The notes: generated from the letters alone by a model not told the origin. DNA of 37,432 nt from an uncultured Lachnospiraceae bacterium (GCA_947168905.1 CAMVNR010000016.1:1-37432); one strand, 5' to 3'; shown: positions 8,284-17,506, numbered from the stretch's first letter. A program made the numbers and translations.

Positions 8284-8314
8284 GCGCTCAGGAAAAAACC
8301 CTGAGCGCGTTTTT
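8284..8314 (+). terminator. Intrinsic terminator of the VTC-DUF4956 unit
   Basis: A 9-bp perfect stem (8284-8292 with 8300-8308), 7-nt loop, then GTTTTTA. It overlaps the last 27 bases of the convergent M19 gene, so coding sequence and terminator share bases. Confidence 0.88.
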
Positions 8315-9217
8315 ATGTGTAATCTTCTCGAGATCGTCCCAGGATATTTTCCGGTGCAGATAGTCGAGAAGCTCGGGCGTCCCGGAGGCGTCCTTCCACT
8401 CAAGTGTCGAGCCGATGCCGTCGTAATCCGAGCCGAAGCCCACGTGGTCAACGCCGGCCTTGTCAATGAGATGCAGGGTATGCTTCAGCACGGCCTCCAT
8501 CGTGGCGTCATTCGCGCCTTCTCTGAGGAAATCAGCGCAGTAATTGATGCCGACAAGACCGCCGGTATTTCCGAGCGCATGGAGCATTTCGTCCGTTAAA
8601 TTCCGGCTGTGCGGGCAGAGGGCACGCGCATCGGAATGCGAGGCGACGACGGGATGTTTTCCGCCGGAGAGCTCCACGACGTCCCAGAAGCCCTCGTCCG
8701 ACAGGTGCGAGACGTCCACCAGCACCCCGAGTTCATTCATCACATCGACAATCTCACGCCCTTTCGGCTTCAGATGACCGCCCATCGTATTCGGGAAGCC
8801 GAGTTCGTTCTCAAAGTTCCAGGTCAGCGTGATCATCCGCACGCCGTCTTCTTTGAATTCCTCGACGCGCTCTGTCCTGCCTTCGAGCGGTTCTCCGGCT
8901 TCAACCGTGAGAATCCCCGACATCAGGCCCTTCGCGTCGTTCAAAAGAATCTCCGTGCTGTAAAATGCCGGCGCGATCATGTCCGCATTCTCCCGCATTT
9001 CCCGCCGGAAAACCTCCACATTCTGCTTATAATAATCATAGGGGCTGACGCCGCTCTTTTCACACCACTTCTGGTGCACAAAGATCGCCAAGCACTGGGC
9101 AAGCTGATCCGCTTTCTTCAGCTTCATCAGGTCGATGTGCATGTCGTTCTCCCGAAGACGCGCGTTCCTGTGCCCGAGCATCGTAATGGTGTCACAGTGA
9201 AGATCAATCAGTTTCAT
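8288..9217 (-). CDS. Membrane dipeptidase family (peptidase M19)
   Basis: A 309-residue zinc-dependent dipeptidase of the renal-dipeptidase family, cytoplasmic by sequence (no signal peptide). Metal ligands and motifs visible: LHCDT at residues 6-10 (H and D ligands), E in LTVEAGEPL, DVSHLSD, the SHSDARALCPHSRNLTD block, and GFGSDYDGI near the C-terminus. Length and order fit the bacterial M19 family. It hydrolyses dipeptides, often with D-residues tolerated; the physiological substrate is unknown. Its 3' end is overlapped by the terminator of the convergent gene. Confidence 0.95.
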   Translation of the reverse strand: MKLIDLHCDTITMLGHRNARLRENDMHIDLMKLKKADQLAQCLAIFVHQKWCEKSGVSPYDYYKQNVEVFRREMRENADMIAPAFYSTEILLNDAKGLMSGILTVEAGEPLEGRTERVEEFKEDGVRMITLTWNFENELGFPNTMGGHLKPKGREIVDVMNELGVLVDVSHLSDEGFWDVVELSGGKHPVVASHSDARALCPHSRNLTDEMLHALGNTGGLVGINYCADFLREGANDATMEAVLKHTLHLIDKAGVDHVGFGSDYDGIGSTLEWKDASGTPELLDYLHRKISWDDLEKITHKNALRVFS

Positions 9218-9274
9218 ATTCTCCCTCCCTCACGTGATCCATTCTAAATCATCTCCGAGCGATTTTCAAGTAGT

Positions 9275-9323
9275 ATGGGGACAGGCCCCGCGTATCATTT
9301 TGATACAATTGCCCTGTCTCCAT
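9275..9323. repeat. REP-like imperfect palindrome
   Basis: ATGGGGACAGG (9275-9285) pairs with CCTGTCTCCAT (9313-9323) with one G-U pair, around an inner GTATCA/TGATAC hairpin (9292-9297 with 9301-9306). The GGGGACAGG core is the type seen in REP sequences mobilised by RAYT (REP-associated tyrosine) transposases; no such transposase lies in this window. Confidence 0.75.
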
Positions 9324-9375
9324 GCATACATTGTCCGCTGCCCTCGAATCAGCATACTCCTGACACGTGATACAC

Positions 9376-9389
9376 GGGGACCTGTCCCC
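9376..9389. repeat. Second REP-like core, GGGGAC/GTCCCC hairpin
   Basis: A perfect 6-bp stem with a 2-nt loop, the complement-orientation core of the repeat at 9275. It is preceded by TGATAC (9368-9373) as in that copy. The two form a BIME-like pair between the M19 gene and the giant gene. Confidence 0.72.
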
Positions 9390-9403
9390 ATTCATCACAT
9401 TCA

Positions 9404-12400
9404 TCAGTCTTCCTGCCGGGAATTGGAGCCGTCAGAAAGCCCCTGCAGTCCGCCGGTAAAGGCGTTCCCCGGGTCGGGGTCCGTGAACCAGCTATTGCCG
9501 CTCTGGTTCACCGTGCGGACGTTGTCGTTGATGGTTTTGAAATCCAGCACCATCTCGGACATCGCCTTCTCATGCGTCGTTCCCTCCATCTGCAGGAGGT
9601 CGTGCATCTCGCCCATCGACATCTTAAACGGTCCTTGGTTCTCCACGAGCCGGCAGCGTTCGACCATGAGCCTGCTCCGATCCGAGAAGCCCGACTTCAT
9701 CCCCATGGACTGTGCGTAAATGTCCTTTGAAGCGTTCCAGTCATAGGTCTTCGGGATCTGGTGACAGCCCTCATAGCCCTTTTCCATAAGGCCGGTCATT
9801 TCAAGCGCCTCTTTGCTGAGTTCCGAAGTCCTGCGAAGATTGAACTGCTCGCATTCCCGCATAACCCGCTGCAGTTTCGCTCTGTCCGCCATCAGCCGGT
9901 CGACTCCATGCTCCATTTCCGCGATATCGTTCGTCATCTTGTACTTCGCGGTCTCCATGTTCGCCTGCATGCCGCGCTCGGAGAAGGCATTTGTAGTCTT
10001 GATTTTCCGGAATTCCCGGTAGGCTTCCGGATGATCGTTCGTTACGTTCACGACCTTGTTTACCGCACCCTTTTTCATTGCGTCTTCCACGCTCGTATAG
10101 CTTTGTCCCGTCGCCTCGCAGTAGCCGGTATACACAGCCTCATTGGATGCCGGCCGCTCAAGATAAGAAGTCATACCTGTTTCCCTGTTACGAATCAGCA
10201 CCGAGTTATCCGAATCATGCATGACCGAATAATTCAGATCCTCCGCCGTCTTGCCCGTCGCGCGATAAATGATCACGTCTTCCTCCCGGACACCCGCGAG
10301 TTTCGCGGCTTTCCGCCTGATGATCGGCGCAGCAGGGTTATCCATGTACTGGAGTTTGCATTCGTTGTACATGCGGATATAGTGGCTCGCAATCTTCGTC
10401 TTATTCGCAATTTCACCGGCGGTTTTCCCGTTGAATTCCAGCGCGTTCTGGGCAAAGGTATTTCTCTGTACCTCAAAATATGCTTCCCGGAGTTCTTTCG
10501 CCGCATCGTCCGAGTGCTCCGAAAGCCAGCGGTCGCAGGCTTTCCTGAAGCGGTCGGCTTTCTTCGCGCCGTCGAGCTCCCCGGCCTGCTGCAGGGTATC
10601 GATGACCTTTCCCTTCTCCGAGCGCGGAGCATTTCGCATCATTAAAGCGTCCTTCTCCGCCTGCGCCTTCGCGGCGGCATTCGCGGCGTCGAGCCTCGCA
10701 GCTGCCTCCTTCTGGGCCCGCCACTTGATCCTGGGATCATAGGAATTGATTTCCGCAGCCAATTCCTTCATCCCGATTTTGATGAGCCGCTTCGTGCGTT
10801 CCGTGTTTCTCAGCACACTCTGGAGCTTCAGCGGAAGCTTCCGTACGACCGCCCGCTTCGTGCCAACGACGAAACGGCCGACGCGGAACCGGACACCGGC
10901 GGGAAGATTCGCCCTGATGCCGCCGGCGACAAAACCGGCGGCCTTCATCACGGAACCCGTGGCCGCCGCAATGACGACCGGCTTCGCGCCTGCATAGAGG
11001 ATGCCGCCCCAGGTCCGGTTCTCGAGTGGCGTATCCTCGAGGTAAGTATCCACTGCCTTATTCACGTCCATCGCCACAAAGGGAATCTCCGAAAGCCCGC
11101 CGGTGAAGAAACCGAGCGCCATCCGGACGGCCATCCCGCCCCAGGTATCAATATAGTCATCCGACACCTTTGCAAAACTCCTCGATACCGCGCGCCAGAC
11201 ACTGTCATCGTTCTTGATGATCTTGTCCCGCAGAAGATTCAATTCCTGCTCCTCTTTCAGTTCCAGCCGCCGCGCCCGGAAAACGCCGAGCTCGAAATTC
11301 TTCTGGAGCTGGGCAATCAGGATCGGATCATAACCGAAATGCTCGTCATAGCCCATATAGAGATCAGTCAGGAGCACATATTCGCAGCAGAGCTGGTCCA
11401 TGAGCCCCGGAACGTCCTCCATGATGTTTCGGGCATTGAAAATCCATTCCCGCACCCTGTCGTCAAACTCCAGCCGGGAGATCGGCAGCTTGTCAAAATA
11501 CTGCTGCGACAGCAGCATGACCGTCTTGTCACAGGTATACTTCTCGCCGGTTTCTGTATCGAAGTATTCCGCGAGGAACCGCGCTTTCAGGCGAAGCGGC
11601 GGCTCGAGCCAGCCCTTCGTACAGAAGAAGGCATACTCGGCAATGCTGTCACCGATATCAATAAGCCGCGACTCAATGCCGATGCCGTCGAGACGGTCCT
11701 GCATGATCGTGTCCTCAGGATCGAACGGCGTAATCGTAAACTTCGGCTGCGCAGGTTTATAGTACATGCAGTGTTCTTCTTCATTCACACAGACGACAAA
11801 TGCCGGGATCCGGGTATAGGAAATATCGAAATCCGAGGCTTCCAGATCCCAGGCTTCCTTTCCTGCAGCCGACTCCTTCAGGATCCGGTAGCAGTTCAGT
11901 GTATCCGCACCGACATAGAGCCCGAGCGTCACACGAAAAACGGGAAAAACGCCTTCGGCGGTATATTTGCCGTCGGTCGCCGTGACCTTAAGCTGATGCA
12001 GCGCATAAGTGCCCGGCTCGCCCTCATCCTCGTTGATATCAGCGAGGCATGCATACCAGGTACCGGGAATTGGCCGCTCCGTCCCCTCCTCCACCGCCTG
12101 GACAAGCTCAGTTTCGTAGCAGTTGCCTTCGATAAAGCACAGTTCGACCGTCGTTTTCTCGGGGATCAGTCCGTCGACCGTAAAGGCTACTTCTCCGCCC
12201 CGCTCGTCCTTCGCGATGAGCGCCATATTGTCCTGATAGAAAATGATCTCCGGCATCTTAGCCTTGAAGGTGACACTGTTGATGAAGACGCCGCCTTCAC
12301 CGCGGTAAATGAAGTCGATGACGCCCTCGTTTGAGACCTCCTGCGCAGGATTGATCCGGACTAGCGCGCACTTATAGCTTCCGGCAAGGGCCGCGTACAT

Positions 12401-14614
12401 CTCGGTAATGAAGACCTCGTCATGACTCCGGATCACGATATCCTTCGTAAGCCCGGGCCGGTCGTATTCGGTGCCGCCGATGACCTCGACAATCCGCGCA
12501 TAGACAGGAACTTCCTCCCCGGGGCGGATCGTATCGCCGAATTCCTTGTAGATATGCATTTTGTAGGACTTTTTCTTTTTATCATCGTCCTTCGAGGAGA
12601 CACCGGCCGCGGCGGTTCCGACAGCCGTCCCGACCGTGCCCGTAATGATGAGCGCAATGATCGGTGTGCCTTCGTCCTCGCCTGGATTGATTTCTGCGTC
12701 GGTCTCCTCCGTCTGGATGATGTATTCACGCTCGGAGCTGGTTTCTTCCGAGGCATCGGACTCGTCCTCCGGATCTGTTTCGGACTCTCTGATGTCTGCC
12801 TCGTCAGTGCCCTCTTCCGATTCCGTCAAGGCTTCCGATGTAACGGCGGCTTCCGAGGTGTCCACCCAGTGATAGTGATACCAGGTATCAATATAGCAGC
12901 TTCCGGAGTTTATGTGGAAGCGGATATACAGGCTGTCACTCGAGCCGGAGTTTCCTTCGGGAATTGTGGCGCTGAAGGTCCCATGAAAGGGTCCGACATA
13001 AGCCCCGATCGAACCGTCCGTTCCCTCATCCTGGCGGATTTCACTCGGCGTAATGACATACCGGTCTTCACTGTCCCGGAAGTAGGAATAGCTGTTGCTT
13101 TCCTTGGAAAACATATAGGAGATCATGACCTGGGCGCCGACGCCGACGATATGCGCGGAACAGCTTCCTGTCACATCCGCTTCGATCGTATATTTTTCGC
13201 CCGGATTCAGGCGGGATGGCGGCAGCGGAGAGAAAGTCCAGGAAGCGTCTCCGTATTCTCCCTTGCAGCTCGTGCCGTCGTGGTGCCGGTTCTCCTCACT
13301 CGTATAGGAAAAGCGGTACCCATCCGCGGTAATCGTATTGACTGCGTAAAAGCCCGTCGAAGCGGAACCTTTCAGTTCCTCCGTATATCCGTAGCCTTCA
13401 CGCAACAGACTGTCTGAGTGCTCGTCAAATTGCTCGACAAGCTCCCAGTAACCGGAATCTTTCTCCTCCGCCGCCCGGACAGGAAGCGCGAAAAGCGCCG
13501 CGTGCCCCAGAAAAAGGGCCAGCGCCGCCAGAACCGCCGAGGCCTTCCCGGCGCTTTTCTTATTATGCGTGACGAGCATCAGGACGATGCCCGCGATGCA
13601 GAAAAGAAGGAGAATGATATACCAGACCGGACCGGTTTCCCGGATCCCGAAAATGCCGCTGAGCGTCACAAACAGCGCAAAGCCGCCCGCCGAGCCGCCG
13701 AGGAAACTGTTGTACTGCTGAGGAACGAGGGATTTTGCGCCGTTTCCTTCTTCCCTCGCGGAAAGAGACGCGGCAAAGGAATGGATAAAGCCGGTTTTTG
13801 ACGTGACAGCGCCAAGCGAGAGAAACAGGCCGCAAATGCCGGCCATCGAGCCGCCGCGCCCCGCATATCCGGCAGAAAATACATAGATCAGCCCCGAAAG
13901 TCCGATTCCGAAAAGCAGGCTTCCGAGATTCATGCCTTTCACGCGGAAAATGTCCTTTACGCCCTGTCCGAACCTTTTTGCGCCTCCGTTGACTAAGGAT
14001 CCGAAGCCGGCGCCGATCAGGCCTTTTCCGACAATTCCGCCAAAGATTCCCATGATTCCGCCGCCGAGCCCCGCTTTCGCGAAAACCGGCCAGGAGAGAA
14101 TATCCGTGAACAGATTTGTATTGCCCCGCCAGTTCACGATGCCGAGGACTGTCCAGAGAATCGTCAGCGCAATCGCAATGATCAGGGCTTTCGGATTTTT
14201 CAGAAGATTCGGAAAACCGAAAACGAGTGATCTGGCGCCTGAGAACAGCGTCAGGAAGGGATTCCGGATATTTGCTGTGGCCGAAACTGCTCCTGCCGCG
14301 CTGTTCCCGGCTGCGCCGTCCAGTCCCGCAATCAGATCGAGAATCACCTCCCGCTGTCCCTCCGGAAAACGGATCTTATTCACAATGCCGGAAACCTGCG
14401 GCACCTTCCAAGATACGGTTTGACCTGTCTGCGCCGCCGTACGAGATGTGGGCTGCGCTGTCTGTGCGGCGCCTGAAAAGCCGTTTTGAAGCGGGGGTTT
14501 TGGGACTGGCTGCGTGCCGCTGTTCCGCGTTACTAATGCAGGTTTCCCGCATCTCATGCAGAATCCGGCCGTATCATCCATCTGATAACCACAATGAACA
14601 CAATACTTTGACAT
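9404..14614 (-). CDS. Giant zinc-ribbon multi-TM protein with extracellular domain, function unknown
   Basis: A 1736-residue protein I cannot assign. Residues 5-22 are a zinc ribbon (CVHC...CMRC). Residues 30-75 are a Pro/Thr/Gln-rich linker. Residues 143-380 hold about seven hydrophobic segments, some Gly-rich, the last ending in ALPVRAAEE like a signal peptidase site. Residues 385-590 are beta-rich with Tyr/Ser and resemble an extracellular sandwich. Residues 590-650 are a Glu/Asp/Ser-rich linker; 651-671 is a further TM followed by KDDDKKKK. The remaining 1050 residues contain beta-domains, an amphipathic Ala/Gly-rich stretch (about 1160-1240), and a helical C-terminus with GCHQIPKTYDWN near 1616. 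GAGGAG lies 7 nt from the ATG. It is the last gene of the minus-strand cluster. The C-terminal part could be a toxin-like or structural module, which is speculative. Confidence 0.85.
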   Translation of the reverse strand: MSKYCVHCGYQMDDTAGFCMRCGKPALVTRNSGTQPVPKPPLQNGFSGAAQTAQPTSRTAAQTGQTVSWKVPQVSGIVNKIRFPEGQREVILDLIAGLDGAAGNSAAGAVSATANIRNPFLTLFSGARSLVFGFPNLLKNPKALIIAIALTILWTVLGIVNWRGNTNLFTDILSWPVFAKAGLGGGIMGIFGGIVGKGLIGAGFGSLVNGGAKRFGQGVKDIFRVKGMNLGSLLFGIGLSGLIYVFSAGYAGRGGSMAGICGLFLSLGAVTSKTGFIHSFAASLSAREEGNGAKSLVPQQYNSFLGGSAGGFALFVTLSGIFGIRETGPVWYIILLLFCIAGIVLMLVTHNKKSAGKASAVLAALALFLGHAALFALPVRAAEEKDSGYWELVEQFDEHSDSLLREGYGYTEELKGSASTGFYAVNTITADGYRFSYTSEENRHHDGTSCKGEYGDASWTFSPLPPSRLNPGEKYTIEADVTGSCSAHIVGVGAQVMISYMFSKESNSYSYFRDSEDRYVITPSEIRQDEGTDGSIGAYVGPFHGTFSATIPEGNSGSSDSLYIRFHINSGSCYIDTWYHYHWVDTSEAAVTSEALTESEEGTDEADIRESETDPEDESDASEETSSEREYIIQTEETDAEINPGEDEGTPIIALIITGTVGTAVGTAAAGVSSKDDDKKKKSYKMHIYKEFGDTIRPGEEVPVYARIVEVIGGTEYDRPGLTKDIVIRSHDEVFITEMYAALAGSYKCALVRINPAQEVSNEGVIDFIYRGEGGVFINSVTFKAKMPEIIFYQDNMALIAKDERGGEVAFTVDGLIPEKTTVELCFIEGNCYETELVQAVEEGTERPIPGTWYACLADINEDEGEPGTYALHQLKVTATDGKYTAEGVFPVFRVTLGLYVGADTLNCYRILKESAAGKEAWDLEASDFDISYTRIPAFVVCVNEEEHCMYYKPAQPKFTITPFDPEDTIMQDRLDGIGIESRLIDIGDSIAEYAFFCTKGWLEPPLRLKARFLAEYFDTETGEKYTCDKTVMLLSQQYFDKLPISRLEFDDRVREWIFNARNIMEDVPGLMDQLCCEYVLLTDLYMGYDEHFGYDPILIAQLQKNFELGVFRARRLELKEEQELNLLRDKIIKNDDSVWRAVSRSFAKVSDDYIDTWGGMAVRMALGFFTGGLSEIPFVAMDVNKAVDTYLEDTPLENRTWGGILYAGAKPVVIAAATGSVMKAAGFVAGGIRANLPAGVRFRVGRFVVGTKRAVVRKLPLKLQSVLRNTERTKRLIKIGMKELAAEINSYDPRIKWRAQKEAAARLDAANAAAKAQAEKDALMMRNAPRSEKGKVIDTLQQAGELDGAKKADRFRKACDRWLSEHSDDAAKELREAYFEVQRNTFAQNALEFNGKTAGEIANKTKIASHYIRMYNECKLQYMDNPAAPIIRRKAAKLAGVREEDVIIYRATGKTAEDLNYSVMHDSDNSVLIRNRETGMTSYLERPASNEAVYTGYCEATGQSYTSVEDAMKKGAVNKVVNVTNDHPEAYREFRKIKTTNAFSERGMQANMETAKYKMTNDIAEMEHGVDRLMADRAKLQRVMRECEQFNLRRTSELSKEALEMTGLMEKGYEGCHQIPKTYDWNASKDIYAQSMGMKSGFSDRSRLMVERCRLVENQGPFKMSMGEMHDLLQMEGTTHEKAMSEMVLDFKTINDNVRTVNQSGNSWFTDPDPGNAFTGGLQGLSDGSNSRQED

Positions 14615-14665
14615 GGCAAGCTCCTCATAAAAAGCTGTCTCTGCCTTTTGAATATCTCTGAAGAA

Positions 14666-15454
14666 CTACAGCTCTTTCATCTCCCCGATGCGCCTGTTCT
14701 TCCGGCAGGCCGCTATGAACAGAAATACTGCAAGAACAATCAGGACATAGTAAAGCAATGGATATACGATATTTGTCACCAGCGGAGAATACGGAAACAC
14801 CCGGAGCGGATGGACGACGAGCCGCATCGTACTGAACCACGCGGCGTAGAGAAAGAAGCGTCCGCCGGATCCGGGGCGCAGCTTCTTTACGAGCAGGAGG
14901 CACAGAGGGATCCCGAGAAGCGCGAGCACCAGCTCATAAAGCTGCGTCGGATGGACGGCCGGCGTGTGAACAATGGCTTCGGACAGACCGCCGGACTCCG
15001 AAGGAAAACAGACGCCCCAGGGAAGACCAGTTTCCTTCCCGGCGCAGCAGCCGCTAAGGAAGCAGCCTATGCGGGCCGTGCAGAACGCGGCGGCGCCGGG
15101 GATTGTCACGGCGTCCAGCATTTTCAAGGGACGGATGCGGGCAATCAGCGCCGTAAAGAGCAGCACAGTCATAGCCCCCGCGATCCCGCCGTACATGCTG
15201 AAGCCGGTCATTCTCAGGGTATAGCAAGGCCGGTTTTCGCCATAGGAATCGGGATTGACGGCGACATTCCACAGCCTCGCCCCCACGAGAAACGCGGCTG
15301 CGATCAAAACCAGCAGGAGGATGACACTCCAAAGCGGCAGCCCGCAGCGCCTGAGAGGCCAAAAGCTCATCGCCGCAAACGTGACAGCCGCCAGAAGTGC
15401 CATCATTGAATAGGTTTCGAGCGTAAGGCCGAAAAGAGTGATCTCCGGAATCAT
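14666..15454 (-). CDS. Prolipoprotein diacylglyceryl transferase (Lgt) family paralogue
   Basis: A 262-residue polytopic membrane protein with about seven TM helices. Family motifs: GFSMYGGIAG (84-93), ARIGCFLSGCCAGKE (127-141) and HPTQLYE (168-174). In canonical Lgt the first motif carries a His and the second an RxGNFxNGE; here they are Tyr and RIGCFLSGCC, as in Lgt-like paralogues, so activity on prolipoproteins is uncertain. The ATG at 15454 overlaps the upstream TGA; an in-frame extension to 15658 is inside that gene and rejected. Being translationally coupled to a putative secreted protein suggests it acts on cluster products, although no clear lipobox is visible there. Confidence 0.85.
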   Translation of the reverse strand: MIPEITLFGLTLETYSMMALLAAVTFAAMSFWPLRRCGLPLWSVILLLVLIAAAFLVGARLWNVAVNPDSYGENRPCYTLRMTGFSMYGGIAGAMTVLLFTALIARIRPLKMLDAVTIPGAAAFCTARIGCFLSGCCAGKETGLPWGVCFPSESGGLSEAIVHTPAVHPTQLYELVLALLGIPLCLLLVKKLRPGSGGRFFLYAAWFSTMRLVVHPLRVFPYSPLVTNIVYPLLYYVLIVLAVFLFIAACRKNRRIGEMKEL

Positions 15455-16365
15455 TTGATTGTTACCGGTACATCCGGAATCATATAGGATCCGGCGGCAA
15501 TCTCCGTGGTCCCGTCGGGTGTGCCGTTTTCTGCCTGTTTGGACTGCCGTATCATTTCCGCTGTTGAAATGGCGTCCTGAGGCTCTAAGTACATCGTATG
15601 GAAAATCATTATGTGACGACACCCGTGCGGATCCTCGGCGCCGACGTGTACCTCCCACAGAGCACTTAAAGGATCGACCGCCTCGGGTATCGGAGCGCCG
15701 CTGCCTATAACACCCTTATAACCGGCTTCCGTGAACACCGATACCTCGACGACCGGGGCGTAGAGCGGATGATTATGCTTTTTACAGAAACCCAGAAGCT
15801 TATTATTGTACTCCTGGTTAAATGCATCAACCCGTTTCTTATACTCGCCGATCTGTGCTGATGTAATGTAACTGCCCCCAAGACTCGCGAGTTTCGCGTT
15901 AAATGCATTCACATTCTCCTCAGTCTCTGCTTCCATCTCCTCATTATAAAAGATCGAGACAGCAACTCCCTTATAAACGCCGTTTTCATCCCCGTTGAGC
16001 GGGTGAATATAATACTTCGTTTCCTCCGTAACGGTATAACCCTGGTCATTTCTCTCCAGAACAAATCTCGGATAATAGTATTTCACTTCGTCGATTTCGC
16101 ACATCAGTTTCCCGCTGAGTTTCGCCTGTAGATTCTGGAAGGTGGCAAGACTCACCTTCAGCTCATCCGCTGTTAATTCACTTCCGAAGTGAGTGACGTT
16201 CTCCCGGATGTAGTAATTGATTGTTTCGACGTGATCCTTCAATGTAGCTTTTCTTTTCGAGAAATCCCAGGAGTCACAGCTGTCGGGCATCACAACCGAA
16301 CCGATAAGCCGTATCGCGAGAACAAGCGCACAGACGGACCGAATCATTAAAGCTTTCATCATCAT
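15451..16365 (-). CDS. Putative secreted or membrane-anchored protein, unknown
   Basis: A 304-residue protein with a hydrophobic N-terminus (MKALMIRSVCALVLAIRLIGSVV, 3-25), either a signal peptide or an anchor, followed by Cys30. The region before the Cys (VVMPDSC) does not match a lipobox. The rest is soluble and helix/strand mixed, with YYIREN, KYYIHPLNGDENGVYKGVAVSIFY and a C-terminal VEVSVFTEAGYKGVIGSG. I do not recognise a family. It lies 32 nt after the zinc-ribbon gene and overlaps the Lgt-like gene by 4 nt (ATGA), so it belongs to the same operon. Confidence 0.7.
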   Translation of the reverse strand: MMMKALMIRSVCALVLAIRLIGSVVMPDSCDSWDFSKRKATLKDHVETINYYIRENVTHFGSELTADELKVSLATFQNLQAKLSGKLMCEIDEVKYYYPRFVLERNDQGYTVTEETKYYIHPLNGDENGVYKGVAVSIFYNEEMEAETEENVNAFNAKLASLGGSYITSAQIGEYKKRVDAFNQEYNNKLLGFCKKHNHPLYAPVVEVSVFTEAGYKGVIGSGAPIPEAVDPLSALWEVHVGAEDPHGCRHIMIFHTMYLEPQDAISTAEMIRQSKQAENGTPDGTTEIAAGSYMIPDVPVTIK

Positions 16366-16397
16366 ATCAAAACCTCCATTCTGAAGACAGCTGATCT

Positions 16398-17468
16398 TCA
16401 GTTGTCAGACTCGTCCGGCTCCGCGCTTTCGTTCGGATCGGTTTCGTGCTCAACACTGTAATCAATATACTGGTCCTCCCTGATCAGCACAAAGGAAGCG
16501 CCGGTTTCCAGGTTATGCATCTCAATGGCGTTATAAACCCGGTCCCATTTATTTATCAGAACGTAGAACCCGTAAAAATGTCTGGTGACCGTCTCAAAGT
16601 CATCCTGCGACTCGCCTTGACAGACAAATGCTTCGTAATCGCAGCTCAATGCCAGCAGATTATCCTCCCGGCAGCGGTTGTCGGAACCCAGAATATCCTC
16701 AATCTCGTCTTCCGAAAGACAGGCGTCTCCGATCTTTTTCTGTAAATACTCGACCGCTTTCCTGCCGTCTGTCATCTCATAATGACCGGTCATATAGTAG
16801 TCGGAAGTCTCAAGATATCTGATATAATTCCTGAAGGTATGATCCTTCTCATTGAACCGGATGCAGGTTTCGTCTTCCGCCACGACCCAGCCGGAATTCG
16901 TCATGAGATCGTCGTATTCGACCGTAACCTTCCGCGTCGGGAAGGCTCTTCCGGTCAGCTGCTCGTATTTGTCCATAAGAGGATCTCTCAGGAATACGAA
17001 AATGAGAAGCATCACGGCGAGCATCAGAACGGACATGATGATTCCGGCGACCGCCTTGCCCTTTCCGTCCTGCTTCTTTTTCCCGGCCGAGATCAGGCCG
17101 AAGACGGAGAACAGCAGTCCGAAGAGACTCGTGATTCCGAAGAGGAAAATGCCCAGCAGGGAAAACACAAAGCCCGCAGAGCACAGGCCATTTGACTTCG
17201 GTTTCGTTTTCTTCGCCGCAGGCGCCGTCTGCCCTTGATAGACAGGCTGCGGCTGTACCGGCTGTATCGTCGGCTGTCCCGGCATCTGCTGCGTCATCTG
17301 CCGGGAAATCCCGGACTGTGTATTCGGCTGCGGTGAGACGCCTCGCGCCGGCTGCACTGTCTGCTGCGGCTGCTTCATCGGTTCCATCACCGGCAGAGGC
17401 TTTCCGCAGCTCATGCAGAACCTGGAATCATCCTTACACTGAGCGCCGCAATTCATGCAAAATGCCAT
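16398..17468 (-). CDS. Zinc-ribbon membrane protein with DUF4190-like TM pair
   Basis: 356 residues. Zinc ribbon CMNC...CMSC at residues 4-21; Pro/Gln-rich low-complexity linker 25-90; two TM helices (about 97-128 and 138-160) joined by a Lys/Gly loop (SAGKKKQDGKGKAVAGI), the pattern of DUF4190-type proteins. An outer domain of about 180 residues and an acidic tail (ETDPNESAEPDESDN) follow. The N-terminal design (zinc ribbon, linker, TMs) is the same as in the 1736-residue protein downstream, so the two may assemble or share an origin. The second TM suggests the C-terminal domain is outside if the ribbon is outside, or inside if the TMs form a hairpin. Confidence 0.82.
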   Translation of the reverse strand: MAFCMNCGAQCKDDSRFCMSCGKPLPVMEPMKQPQQTVQPARGVSPQPNTQSGISRQMTQQMPGQPTIQPVQPQPVYQGQTAPAAKKTKPKSNGLCSAGFVFSLLGIFLFGITSLFGLLFSVFGLISAGKKKQDGKGKAVAGIIMSVLMLAVMLLIFVFLRDPLMDKYEQLTGRAFPTRKVTVEYDDLMTNSGWVVAEDETCIRFNEKDHTFRNYIRYLETSDYYMTGHYEMTDGRKAVEYLQKKIGDACLSEDEIEDILGSDNRCREDNLLALSCDYEAFVCQGESQDDFETVTRHFYGFYVLINKWDRVYNAIEMHNLETGASFVLIREDQYIDYSVEHETDPNESAEPDESDN

Positions 17469-17506
17469 GCTGTTTCCCTCCTTCTCTTAAAATCCGTCCG
17501 ATTCCG

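Noticed and set aside
11339-13417. Two 331-codon plus-strand frames (11339-12334 and 12422-13417) opposite the giant gene
   Set aside because: They have Arg/Pro-rich composition typical of antisense shadows of a GC-rich gene, no ribosome-binding site and no recognisable domain; the minus-strand frame is continuous over 1736 codons.
15455-15658. 68-codon N-terminal extension of the Lgt-like gene
   Set aside because: It lies entirely in the upstream gene, is Arg-rich, and the ATG at 15454 overlaps the upstream stop.
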